From NCBI GenBank assembly GCA_036677505.1, contig JAVBWK010000027.1, positions 1-64,000 on the forward strand: a stretch of 64,000 bases of DNA. The letters run 5' to 3'. The notes beneath the pieces were generated by a model. It was not told the DNA's origin. It saw nothing but the letters and a program-made list of their open reading frames with translations, and did not search any database. Below are positions 33,536 through 41,615 of the stretch, piece after piece. The number at the start of each line of letters is the position of its first letter. Position 1 is the stretch's first letter. This stretch comes from UBA2227 sp036677505 (lineage in GTDB: Bacteria > Bacillota_I > Bacilli_A > Erysipelotrichales > Erysipelotrichaceae). A program made the position numbers and the translations under genes.

Positions 33536-33565
33536 CAAAAAAAATACCTGTTGACCAGGTATTTT
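33536..33565 (-). terminator. Terminator of the 6S-like RNA
   Basis: AATACCTG/CAGGTATT with a 5-base loop (33544-33565), followed by about nine T on the minus strand. Confidence 0.85.
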
Positions 33566-33725
33566 AAGTTGGCCCAGTAGGCGATATATATTCCCTGTTT
33601 GTGCAGGTGGGTACCCTGTGCTTACGTTTAGGATTCCTGATGAAATCAGGCATTCACACCGGCAGGCAACATCCGGGCTCCCTTATATCGAAATGTTGGA
33701 AATAAATTGATCCTTCTGGGCAACT
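33566..33725 (-). ncRNA. ssrS: 6S RNA-like noncoding RNA
   Basis: A strong promoter and a strong terminator bracket about 160 nt with no ORF. The ends AGTTGCCCAG and CTGGGCCAACT are complementary and form a closing stem, and the 3' half contains GGGTACCCACCTGCAC followed by GCAGG-type pairing, which resembles Bacillota 6S RNAs. 6S RNA mimics an open promoter and sequesters SigA-RNA polymerase. Assignment is from recalled consensus features, not a covariance search. It lies upstream of typA in the same orientation. Confidence 0.65.
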
Positions 33726-33727
33726 TC

Positions 33728-33736
33728 ATTATAACA
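33728..33736 (-). promoter_or_regulatory. Extended -10 promoter of the 6S-like RNA
   Basis: TGTTATAAT on the minus strand, an extended -10 (TGnTATAAT), starts transcription near 33722. The -35 is poor, as is usual for extended -10 promoters. Confidence 0.7.
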
Positions 33737-33759
33737 TAATCATTTTAAAAAGAAACATC

Positions 33760-33787
33760 TTGACATTTATGTGAAATTCCGTAAAAT
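33760..33787 (+). promoter_or_regulatory. Consensus-like promoter facing the aspS 3' end
   Basis: Perfect TTGACA (33760-33765), 16 bp and TAAAAT (33782-33787) on the plus strand. The downstream DNA is the aspS 3' end in antisense, and no plus-strand gene follows. Confidence 0.4.
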
Positions 33788-33793
33788 ATACGT

Positions 33794-35533
33794 CTATTTG
33801 ACCACCGTTAAGTGTAGTTCATCCAGCTGCTTGGTTTCGACCGGCGTCGGCGCATCGGTCAGCGGACAGCGGGCGGAAGCATTTTTCGGAAAGGCGATGA
33901 CATCGCGCAGCGACTCTGAGTTGGTCAGGATCATGGCCAGTCGGTCCAATCCGAAAGCGATGCCCCCATGGGGCGGTGTCCCGTATTTAAAGGCATCCAC
34001 GAAGAATCCAAAGCGCTTTTCGATCTGCTCTTCACTGAAACCGATCAAGGAGAACAGTTTCGACTGCATTTGCTGATCATAGATACGCAAGGAGCCCCCG
34101 GCCACCTCAAAACCGTTGAGCACCAGGTCATAGGCGCATGCCTTGACTGAGAGCGGATCACTGTCGAGCAAGTGAGCATCCTCTTCTTTCGGTCGGGTGA
34201 AGGGATGGTGTCGGGCAATCAGTCGGTCTTCTTCGGCATCATGTTCAAACAGCGGAAAGTCGACGACCCAGGCAAATTCAAACTGATCTTCACGTACAAG
34301 TTTCAGGGTGTCACGGAAGTAGGTGCGTAAAGCGCCGGCAGCAATGCAGGCTTTTTCCCACGCATCCGCAACCATCAGCACCAAATCGTTTTCCGACAGG
34401 CTGAGCTGTCCGATCAGGGCGGCTTTTTCACTTTCCGAAAGGAATTTGGCGGCCGGTCCTTCGATCACACCATTGACAAGTTTGACGACGACCAAGCCCT
34501 TGGCACCGTATTTCTTGGCCAAATCGGTCAGTGCATCGATCTCTTTGCGGGTGATTGAAGCATAGTCCGGTATGACCAGTGCTTTGATCGAGCCTCTCGT
34601 TTCGATCACACTGGAAAACACTTTGAACTCACTTGCCGAAAACAGATGGGTTACATCGTTGAGGTGCAGTCCGTAGCGGATGTCCGGCTTATCGACGCCG
34701 TAGCGATTCATGGCTTCTTCGAAAGGAATCCGACGGAAAGGCACGGGCAAATCACGTCCCATGACATTTTTAAACACGTTGACCATCATGTTCTCCATGA
34801 TTGTCTGAAATTCAACTTCACTCAAAAAGGAAGCCTCGATATCGACTTGAGTGAAGTCCAGCTGTCTGTCAGCCCGTAAGTCCTCATCGCGAAAGCAACG
34901 GGCTACCTGATAATAGCGTTCAAAGCCGGCGATCATCAGCATCTGCTTGAAGATTTGCGGGCTTTGGGCCAAGGCATAAAACTCGCCGGCATGCACCCGT
35001 GAAGGTACCAGATACTCACGAGAACCTTCCGGAGTCGATTTGGTCAACAGCGGGGTCTCGACTTCGATAAATCCTTCATCATCAAGGAAATTGCGCATCG
35101 CTTTGGTGATGGCGTGGCGCTGCATCAGCTTCTTCTGCATCAGCGGACGGCGCAAGTCCAGATAGCGAAAGCGCAGACGCGTATCTTCAAGAGCATCGGT
35201 TTCATCGGCGACGATGATCGGTGTGGTCGCAGCCGTGTTGATTATGGTGACCTCTTCGACGATGATTTCGACTTCGCCGGTCGGCAGTTTCGGGTTTTTG
35301 TCCTTGCGCTCCACCACCGTTCCCTTTATTTCAAGAACGTATTCATTTCGGACGTCTTTGACTTTCTCGGACAGCGCTTCGTTAAACACGCACTGAACGA
35401 TGCCGGTGCGGTCACGGATGTCCATAAAGACGATCGATCCGAAGTTACGGCGTTTGGCGACCCAGCCGATGATCGTGACCGTTTGTGAAACATGCTTTAT
35501 TCTGAATTCTCCGTTGGTATGTGTTCTGTTCAT
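33794..35533 (-). CDS. aspS: Aspartyl-tRNA synthetase
   Basis: This 579-residue class II synthetase charges tRNA-Asp. It has an N-terminal OB anticodon-binding domain (about 15-100), class II motif 2 YQVARCFRDEDLRADR, a bacterial GAD insertion (about 280-420) and motif 3 with GIAFGLDRLAMIL. The ATG at 35533 (MNRTHTNGEFR) follows GGGGAGAGATC; a longer frame upstream would overlap hisS and is non-conserved. It is co-transcribed with hisS under T-box control, and there is no obvious terminator after it. Confidence 0.96.
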   Translation of the reverse strand: MNRTHTNGEFRIKHVSQTVTIIGWVAKRRNFGSIVFMDIRDRTGIVQCVFNEALSEKVKDVRNEYVLEIKGTVVERKDKNPKLPTGEVEIIVEEVTIINTAATTPIIVADETDALEDTRLRFRYLDLRRPLMQKKLMQRHAITKAMRNFLDDEGFIEVETPLLTKSTPEGSREYLVPSRVHAGEFYALAQSPQIFKQMLMIAGFERYYQVARCFRDEDLRADRQLDFTQVDIEASFLSEVEFQTIMENMMVNVFKNVMGRDLPVPFRRIPFEEAMNRYGVDKPDIRYGLHLNDVTHLFSASEFKVFSSVIETRGSIKALVIPDYASITRKEIDALTDLAKKYGAKGLVVVKLVNGVIEGPAAKFLSESEKAALIGQLSLSENDLVLMVADAWEKACIAAGALRTYFRDTLKLVREDQFEFAWVVDFPLFEHDAEEDRLIARHHPFTRPKEEDAHLLDSDPLSVKACAYDLVLNGFEVAGGSLRIYDQQMQSKLFSLIGFSEEQIEKRFGFFVDAFKYGTPPHGGIAFGLDRLAMILTNSESLRDVIAFPKNASARCPLTDAPTPVETKQLDELHLTVVK

Positions 35534-35543
35534 GATCTCTCCC

Positions 35544-36869
35544 CTATTCTTCACTTTCGCCTTCGCCATGACCGTGATCATGATCGCAGACGTGATTTTC
35601 ATCGAGCCAGTGATCGAGCTGATGAATGATATCGCTGTACGGTACTTCCAGCTGCTCTTGAGTTTTGACATTCTTCATTTTGACGACCTGCTTGGCCACC
35701 TCATCATCTCCGACAAAAATCAAAACCGAGGCGTCCAGCCGTTGTGCTGTTTTAAACTGCGCTTTCATCGACCGTTGTAAAACGTCAAGCTCACTGCTGA
35801 AGCCGTATCCCCGGCAAAACGCGGTCAGTTGCATCGATACGGTCAGTACTTCCTTGGACAGCGGCATAATGTACACATCCAGTCCTTTCGGTTGACTTAA
35901 GTCGATGCCTTCCGCATCACATGCCACCATCAGACGTTCGATGCCCATGCCAAAGCCGATGCCCGACACGGAAGGACCGCCAAAATATTCGACCAATCCG
36001 TCATAGCGGCCGCCGCCGAAGATCGTCGATTGCGATCCCATTTTTTCATTGTTGCTGACGACTTCAAAGACGGTATGGGTATAATAGTCCAATCCTCTGA
36101 CCAGCCGGTCACTGACTTCAACTGTCATGCCCAGCTGTTCGACATAATGGATGACATCCCTGAAATATTCTTTGGATTCTTCATTGAGATAATCCTGGAT
36201 TTTCGGTGCGTTAAGCACAGCCGGATGCTGTGCGTCCACTTTGCAGTCAAGAATGCGCAGCGGGTTCTGCTCATAGCGGCGGTGGCAGTCGGGGCACAGA
36301 CTGTCCAGTGACACAGCGAAATGCTCTTTCAGTGCCTGACGGTAGGCTGCCCTGGATTCATCATCGCCCAAGGTATTGACCAATACTTTTAAATCTTTCA
36401 GACCGATGGCTGAGACAAAGGCAAAGCCCAGATGAATGACTTCCGCATCGACCAGCGGGCTTTTGGCGCCGATAAACTCGACCCCAAACTGATGGTGGAT
36501 GCGCAGACGCCCTTTTTGCGGTCGCTCATAGCGCATATTGGGGCCGATATAGTAGAACTTCTGCGGACTGTCCGGATTGGCATACATTTTATGTTCGACA
36601 TAGCTGCGGATCAGTCCCGCCGTTCCTTCCGGTCGCAGGGTCAGTGAGCGTCCGCCGAAATCATTGAAGGTATACATCTCTTTATTGACCATGTCCGAAC
36701 TGTCGGATTCGCGTTTGAACACTTCCGTATGTTCAAATACCGGTGTGCGGATTTCTTCGACATGATACAAGTGTGTGAATTTCCGGATGAGGTCTTCGAT
36801 CGCATGCCATTTGGTAATTTCAGTGCCAAAGACATCCTGAGTGCCGCGGGGGCCTTGATAATTTGCCAT
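35544..36869 (-). CDS. hisS: Histidyl-tRNA synthetase
   Basis: This 441-residue class II synthetase charges tRNA-His. Motifs include GTQDVFG at the start, motif 2 in FYYIGPNMRYERPQKGRLR, the HisA signature RGLDYYTHTVFEV and motif 3 in GIGFGMGIERLM. The C-terminus carries an unusual acidic, histidine-rich tail (about residues 424-441, ENHVCDHDHGHGEGESEE) that HisRS normally lacks. The ATG follows AAAGGAGGAAACT. It is the first gene of hisS-aspS behind a T-box. Confidence 0.95.
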   Translation of the reverse strand: MANYQGPRGTQDVFGTEITKWHAIEDLIRKFTHLYHVEEIRTPVFEHTEVFKRESDSSDMVNKEMYTFNDFGGRSLTLRPEGTAGLIRSYVEHKMYANPDSPQKFYYIGPNMRYERPQKGRLRIHHQFGVEFIGAKSPLVDAEVIHLGFAFVSAIGLKDLKVLVNTLGDDESRAAYRQALKEHFAVSLDSLCPDCHRRYEQNPLRILDCKVDAQHPAVLNAPKIQDYLNEESKEYFRDVIHYVEQLGMTVEVSDRLVRGLDYYTHTVFEVVSNNEKMGSQSTIFGGGRYDGLVEYFGGPSVSGIGFGMGIERLMVACDAEGIDLSQPKGLDVYIMPLSKEVLTVSMQLTAFCRGYGFSSELDVLQRSMKAQFKTAQRLDASVLIFVGDDEVAKQVVKMKNVKTQEQLEVPYSDIIHQLDHWLDENHVCDHDHGHGEGESEE

Positions 36870-36889
36870 AGTTTCCTCCTTTGAAACAA

Positions 36890-37101
36890 AAAAAGCGCCT
36901 GTTTAAGGACGCTTAACGTGGTACCACCTTAATTTCCTGTCGCATGGACAGGACACTTAAATCCTTAACGCGGAAGACGGGATTTCCTACTGATTTCAGA
37001 AATCCTCCTTGCAAGTGTCAATCATCAGTTGCATACAGACAGCTTCCACCAACCCTGTCCTCTCTAGTGTATTTCCCTGACGACCTCTTGTTCATCGGAT
37101 A
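36890..37101 (-). promoter_or_regulatory. T-box riboswitch controlling hisS-aspS
   Basis: The minus-strand leader holds AGAGAG...GGTTGGTGGAAG (stem I distal part), the T-box core GGTGGTACCACG (36917-36928) that pairs with the uncharged tRNA end, and a terminator hairpin AAGCG..CGCTT followed by T7 (36892-36914). In stem I, CAAG/CTTG and TCGTCA/TGATGA flank an internal loop with TTGACA on its 3' side, giving the specifier GAC (aspartate) followed by A. CAC (histidine) overlaps two bases downstream. Low charging would prevent termination and raise synthetase expression. Confidence 0.92.
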
Positions 37102-37107
37102 TAGCGG

Positions 37108-37136
37108 TATTTTACCATAGAAAAGTATGAACTTCA
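37108..37136 (-). promoter_or_regulatory. hisS-aspS promoter
   Basis: TTGAAG (37131-37136), 17 bp and TAAAAT (37108-37113) on the minus strand directly ahead of the T-box leader. Confidence 0.75.
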
Positions 37137-37146
37137 ATCATCTGAT

Positions 37147-39348
37147 TTATAATGTAACACGGTCAACATCAATGACCCCATTGACCTTCTTGAGGTTGGC
37201 GATGACCGTCTTTAAATGATCGGCATCTTCCACCACGATTTTCATCGTGGTCGTAGCCGTGACTTTATCATCATTGACCGTCGAATTGACCGCATTGAGA
37301 CCGGCTTTGCACTGAGATACGATCGTAACCAGATCGGTCAGAAGAAAGTTTCGGTCATTGGCCATGATAAACAGGCCGACTTCATATTTCCCGGACTCAA
37401 ATTCCGAATCCCACTCGACTGAGATCAGACGTTTGGTTTCGTTGACAATGTTGGGACAGTCGGTACGGTGCACCTTGACGCCCTGCCCTTTGGTAATATA
37501 GCCGATGATATCATCGCCATACACCGGCGAACAGCAGCCGGCCAGCGAGACCATCATCGTCTCCACTCCGGCAATCCGGATCCCGGATTTACTGATCGTT
37601 TTCTTCTGAACCGGCTTATTAAACAGCTTCGACAGATTGATCGTATCCAGAATCGACTTACGCGTATCCGTCAGTTTCTCCATGACCGCATTGAGAGTCA
37701 GTGACTTGACGGCGATCGCATAATAGAAATCATCATCATTCTTAATATTGAATTCCTTGAAAACTGATTCCAAACGTTTGGAACCCACGATTTCCTTTTC
37801 ATCCAGGCTGCGCTTCTTCAGTTCTTCCACAAACATGGAATGACCCTTCTTAATATCATCCTGACGGTCTTCCAGTTCTTTCTTCTGTAAGAACCCCTTG
37901 ATTTTATTGCGAGCATGTGAGGTCTTGACAAACTTCAGCCAGTCCTCCGACGGTCCGCTGGGCTGTTTTGAGGTGCGGATCTGAACGACATCCCCGGTTT
38001 TCAGTTTGGTATTGATCGGAACCAACACGCCGTTGACGATCGCTCCGATGGTCGCATGACCGACTTCCGTATGGATGCGATAGGCAAAATCGATCGGCGT
38101 CGAACCGTTGGGCAGATCGATGACCCGACCCTTAGGCGACATCACATAGACATTGGCCTCAAAAATGTCTTTCTGAAGCACTTCCATATATTCCTGCGCA
38201 TCATCATTGACATCACCGGTCAGCGTACTGAAATCCTTAAACCAAGACAGCTTGTTTTCGATTTCGCGCTGCTCTTTTTCCGCGGAGTACTTCCCGCCTT
38301 CTTTGTAATGCCAGTGCGCCGCGATCCCGCGTTCGGCAATCGAGTCCATTTTCTCGGTGCGGATCTGCACTTCAAAAATATTGCCCTCATCTGCCACGAT
38401 GGTCGTATGCAATGACTGATACATATTCATCTTCGGCATGGCGATATAATCTTTCAAACGCCCGGGAATCGGTCGATACTTGGCATGAATATAGCCCAGA
38501 ATCTCATAGCAGTTCAGCTCTTCTTCACAAATGATCCGAATCGCAAGCAAATCCAAGATCTCATCAAACCGCTTCTGCTTGGTCGTCATCTTCTTATAAA
38601 TCGAATACAGATGCTTGGAACGGCCGAAAATGCGATGGGTGATGTTGTGTTCACTGAGCATCTCCGAAATTTCCTGAATCATCTTGTTGACCTGATTGTC
38701 CCGCTCTGCCTTGCGTACTTCGACCAATCGGGCCACTTCATAATACTGCTCGCGATGCATATAGTAAAAACTCAAGTCTTCCAACTCGTTTTTGATTTCA
38801 CTGATACCCAACCGGTGAGCAATCGGTGCATAGACATCCAGCGTTTCTGCCGCGATTTTCTTCTGCTTCTCTTCCGACTGATACTGCAATGTCCGCATAT
38901 TGTGCAGACGGTCGACCAGTTTGACCAAAATGACCCGGATATCCTTGGCCATCGCAATGAAAATCTTGCGGTGATTGACCGCCATATACTCTTTTTCATC
39001 GGTAAACTTGATATTTCCGATTTTTGAAACGCTCTCGACGATCGTCGCGATTTCCGCGTCAAACGCCTTGGTCAGTTCTTCTTTCGAAATTCCGCAGTCT
39101 TCCAAAACATCATGCAATAAGCCGGCAGCGATCGTCGAAGGACCGACACGCAGCGTCGCCAAAACATGCGCCACATGAATCAGATGATTGATGTACGGTT
39201 CGCCGCTTTTACGCATCTGCCCGGCATGCTTTTCAGTCGCATAGGCAAGTGCTTTTTCAATCAATGCCAGATTATCCGGCTGACTGATATATTCTTTGAC
39301 GGTTTCCATCAGGATATCCACCGTGATCGGTTTGACTTGATTGGCCAT
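37147..39348 (-). CDS. relA: Bifunctional (p)ppGpp synthetase/hydrolase RelA/SpoT
   Basis: This 733-residue Rel protein makes and degrades (p)ppGpp in response to amino acid starvation on the ribosome. In order it has an HD hydrolase domain (HDVLED near residue 83), the synthetase domain (YRPIPGRLKDYIAMPKMNMY near 295), TGS (VYVMSPKGRVIDLPNGSTPI near 400), a zinc-finger/helical region with CCSPVYGDDIIGY, and a C-terminal ACT domain. Both catalytic domains look intact. The ATG at 39348 follows AAAGGAGGAGGACC. A strong apt terminator lies just upstream, so it is expressed by read-through or a promoter I cannot see. Confidence 0.96.
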   Translation of the reverse strand: MANQVKPITVDILMETVKEYISQPDNLALIEKALAYATEKHAGQMRKSGEPYINHLIHVAHVLATLRVGPSTIAAGLLHDVLEDCGISKEELTKAFDAEIATIVESVSKIGNIKFTDEKEYMAVNHRKIFIAMAKDIRVILVKLVDRLHNMRTLQYQSEEKQKKIAAETLDVYAPIAHRLGISEIKNELEDLSFYYMHREQYYEVARLVEVRKAERDNQVNKMIQEISEMLSEHNITHRIFGRSKHLYSIYKKMTTKQKRFDEILDLLAIRIICEEELNCYEILGYIHAKYRPIPGRLKDYIAMPKMNMYQSLHTTIVADEGNIFEVQIRTEKMDSIAERGIAAHWHYKEGGKYSAEKEQREIENKLSWFKDFSTLTGDVNDDAQEYMEVLQKDIFEANVYVMSPKGRVIDLPNGSTPIDFAYRIHTEVGHATIGAIVNGVLVPINTKLKTGDVVQIRTSKQPSGPSEDWLKFVKTSHARNKIKGFLQKKELEDRQDDIKKGHSMFVEELKKRSLDEKEIVGSKRLESVFKEFNIKNDDDFYYAIAVKSLTLNAVMEKLTDTRKSILDTINLSKLFNKPVQKKTISKSGIRIAGVETMMVSLAGCCSPVYGDDIIGYITKGQGVKVHRTDCPNIVNETKRLISVEWDSEFESGKYEVGLFIMANDRNFLLTDLVTIVSQCKAGLNAVNSTVNDDKVTATTTMKIVVEDADHLKTVIANLKKVNGVIDVDRVTL

Positions 39349-39372
39349 GGTCCTCCTCCTTTCCAACCTTCT

Positions 39373-39401
39373 TTTAAAAATCGAAGAGAATTCTCTTCGA
39401 T
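39373..39401 (-). terminator. Terminator between apt and relA
   Basis: Perfect 22-bp palindrome ATCGAAGAGA/TCTCTTCGAT (39380-39401) followed by TTTTAAAAG on the minus strand. Confidence 0.75.
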
Positions 39402-39404
39402 GGT

Positions 39405-39920
39405 TTATTCATACGACATCAGTGTGAAAATCTCGACATCTTTGAGCTTCTTACGGCCTTCCAGAGAAGACAGCTCGATCAGAAACGCACAGCCGACCAC
39501 TTCACCGCCCAGACGGCGGATCAGCTCGATGGTTGCTTCGACTGTACCGCCGGTCGCCAGCAAGTCATCGACGACCAGAACTTTCTGACCGGGTTTGATG
39601 GCATCGCTGTGAATATGCAACTCATTGCTTCCGTATTCCAAATCATATTTATAGCTGACCGTTTCCCGAGGTAACTTACCGGGCTTGCGGACCGGCACAA
39701 AACCGATTTTCATGGCATGAGCCACCGGACATCCGAAAATAAAGCCGCGGGACTCCGGACCGACGACGACTTCCGCACCTACGCGGGTCGCAAAATCGAT
39801 GATTCGCTGTGAAGCCTCATGAAATGCCTCGCCATCGCCCATCAGCGGTGTAATATCTCTGAAAAGGATCCCCGGAATCGGAAAATCTTGTATTTCAGCA
39901 ACGTAATCTTTTAAATTCAT
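39405..39920 (-). CDS. apt: Adenine phosphoribosyltransferase
   Basis: Apt salvages adenine to AMP with PRPP. The 171-residue protein has FRDITPLMGDGEAF, GPESRGFIFGCPVA and the PRPP-binding VLVVDDLLATGGT near residue 118. It lies between recJ and relA, as in Bacillus. An extended -10 TGCTATAAT (39945-39953) precedes it. Confidence 0.96.
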   Translation of the reverse strand: MNLKDYVAEIQDFPIPGILFRDITPLMGDGEAFHEASQRIIDFATRVGAEVVVGPESRGFIFGCPVAHAMKIGFVPVRKPGKLPRETVSYKYDLEYGSNELHIHSDAIKPGQKVLVVDDLLATGGTVEATIELIRRLGGEVVGCAFLIELSSLEGRKKLKDVEIFTLMSYE

Positions 39921-39944
39921 GGATAAGCCTCCCTTAACATGTAC

Positions 39945-39953
39945 ATTATAGCA
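39945..39953 (-). promoter_or_regulatory. apt extended -10 promoter
   Basis: TGCTATAAT on the minus strand, 25 bp upstream of the apt start, without a recognisable -35. Confidence 0.6.
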
Positions 39954-39959
39954 AAATTT

Positions 39960-41576
39960 CTACACATTTCCATGACTTTTCGATACCTTTTGGGCAACCA
40001 GCGAAATCTTGCTTCGACCCGAAAACCGCGAAATCGTCACGGTCGCAATCACATCGATCACCGATGCCAGGCGAAGTGAATCATCACAATCGCTAAACAT
40101 CACGACTTCTGCTTCTTCACTGCCCAACGATACCAGCCACTTACTGAACGAACGGTTGCCATTGCTCAACGGACGGATCACCCGCACATTTTTCAGCATG
40201 ACAAGCGGACGCTCAAACCCCTGACCAAACGGTGCACAGCGCTCAAACTCCTCAACCGCTTTCAGCCCAATGATCGAGGGATCCAAATGTAACACTTCGA
40301 TGACTTCCTCATCGGTGTGCTCAAGCATCTCATTGACCGAAGCCGTGACCGCACGGCTGAAATCATCGATCTGATCCGCTCCGATCTCGAGCCCGGCGGC
40401 TTGCGCATGGCCGCCAAAGTGCAGTAAATGCTCTTTCGCTTCACTCAACAGCTGATGCAGATCAATTGACGAACTGCGCGCACTGCCCTTAAAACTGTCC
40501 TCTTTCTGAGCCAACACGATCGTCGGTTTACCGGTTTCTTTGCTGATCTGACCGGCCGTGATCCCGACCAAGCCTTCATGAAACTGCGGATGGGTAATGA
40601 TCAGCAGTTTTTCATCACTGATCTGCTCTTTGGATAAATCATACATTTGCGAGGTGAGCTGACGGCGCAGCTGATTGAGCTGCTTGATCGTCGTCGACAC
40701 CGAAAGAATTTCCTCTTTCATCTCGCTAAGCAAAAACCGCACGACCTGATTGACATTGGCCCGATCCGCCAACCGCCCCACGACATTCAGTTTCGGAACG
40801 ATCTGAAAAGCAATCAGACCTTCATCATACCGATCCGAGCTTTTATCAAGCAGTGAAGCCAGTTGCAATATCGGCGACTGATTCAGTGACTCGATGGCAC
40901 GGATAACCAGCTGCCGGTTCATATTCCACAGCGGCATCATATCCCCTACGGTGGCAACACCGGCCAGCTGAAGCATTTTCTCATTTTCCATACCCAACGC
41001 TTTGATCAGTAGATATGCCAGACCGCTGCTGCACATCGACGCATACACCGAAGGTAATACATCCGGATGTAGCAGGACATCCGCCTGTACCGGCTCACTG
41101 ATCACATGATGATCGATAATCAGTAATTTCGCTTCTGAATCAACAATTCGTTTATTGACATGATGCGTCGACACCCCGTTATCAACCAGTACAAAGAAAT
41201 CATATCCTTTGTCCAAGGCAGCGATCACTGTCGCTTCACTGACCCCATAACCCTCTTTAAGCCGATCCGGAATATAAAATCCGACGGTCAGTCCCAACCG
41301 CTGACAAAGATCGACCATCATGGTCGTCGAACATATCCCATCCGCATCGTAATCCCCGCAAATCATGACTTTCCGGTTTTCTGACAAAGCATCCTTCAAT
41401 AACTGAGCCGCCGCAATTATCGGCTCACATGGCTCAACTGAGAATTCCTGAGATACCAGCTGTCGGATCTGATCATCCGAAAGATTCATGGAAGACAGAA
41501 CGGTCTGCGTAAACGCTGATGTAAACACCTGTGAGATCACAGGATTCACCGATCCCGCTTCTTTAATAACAAACAT
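39960..41576 (-). CDS. recJ: Single-stranded-DNA exonuclease RecJ
   Basis: RecJ degrades single-stranded DNA 5' to 3' in recombination and mismatch repair. The 538-residue protein has the DHH phosphoesterase motifs CGDYDADGICS near residue 78, VDNG near 130, IDHHV near 155, a DHHA1 domain with GGHAQAAGLEI near 390 and a C-terminal OB fold. It is near the size of the E. coli enzyme and lacks the extra C-terminal domain of Bacillus RecJ. The ATG at 41576 follows AAGGAGGGTGTTT; the upstream GTG is too close to that site. Confidence 0.93.
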   Translation of the reverse strand: MFVIKEAGSVNPVISQVFTSAFTQTVLSSMNLSDDQIRQLVSQEFSVEPCEPIIAAAQLLKDALSENRKVMICGDYDADGICSTTMMVDLCQRLGLTVGFYIPDRLKEGYGVSEATVIAALDKGYDFFVLVDNGVSTHHVNKRIVDSEAKLLIIDHHVISEPVQADVLLHPDVLPSVYASMCSSGLAYLLIKALGMENEKMLQLAGVATVGDMMPLWNMNRQLVIRAIESLNQSPILQLASLLDKSSDRYDEGLIAFQIVPKLNVVGRLADRANVNQVVRFLLSEMKEEILSVSTTIKQLNQLRRQLTSQMYDLSKEQISDEKLLIITHPQFHEGLVGITAGQISKETGKPTIVLAQKEDSFKGSARSSSIDLHQLLSEAKEHLLHFGGHAQAAGLEIGADQIDDFSRAVTASVNEMLEHTDEEVIEVLHLDPSIIGLKAVEEFERCAPFGQGFERPLVMLKNVRVIRPLSNGNRSFSKWLVSLGSEEAEVVMFSDCDDSLRLASVIDVIATVTISRFSGRSKISLVAQKVSKSHGNV

Positions 41577-41593
41577 AAACACCCTCCTTAAGT

Positions 41594-41615
41594 GAAAAAA
41601 GGGCTGAGCCCTTTA
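41594..41615 (-). terminator. secDF terminator over the stop codon
   Basis: AAAGGGC/GCCCTTT with a 3-base loop (41598-41614), then TTT on the minus strand. The TAA stop of secDF (41613-41615) is partly in the stem. Confidence 0.75.
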
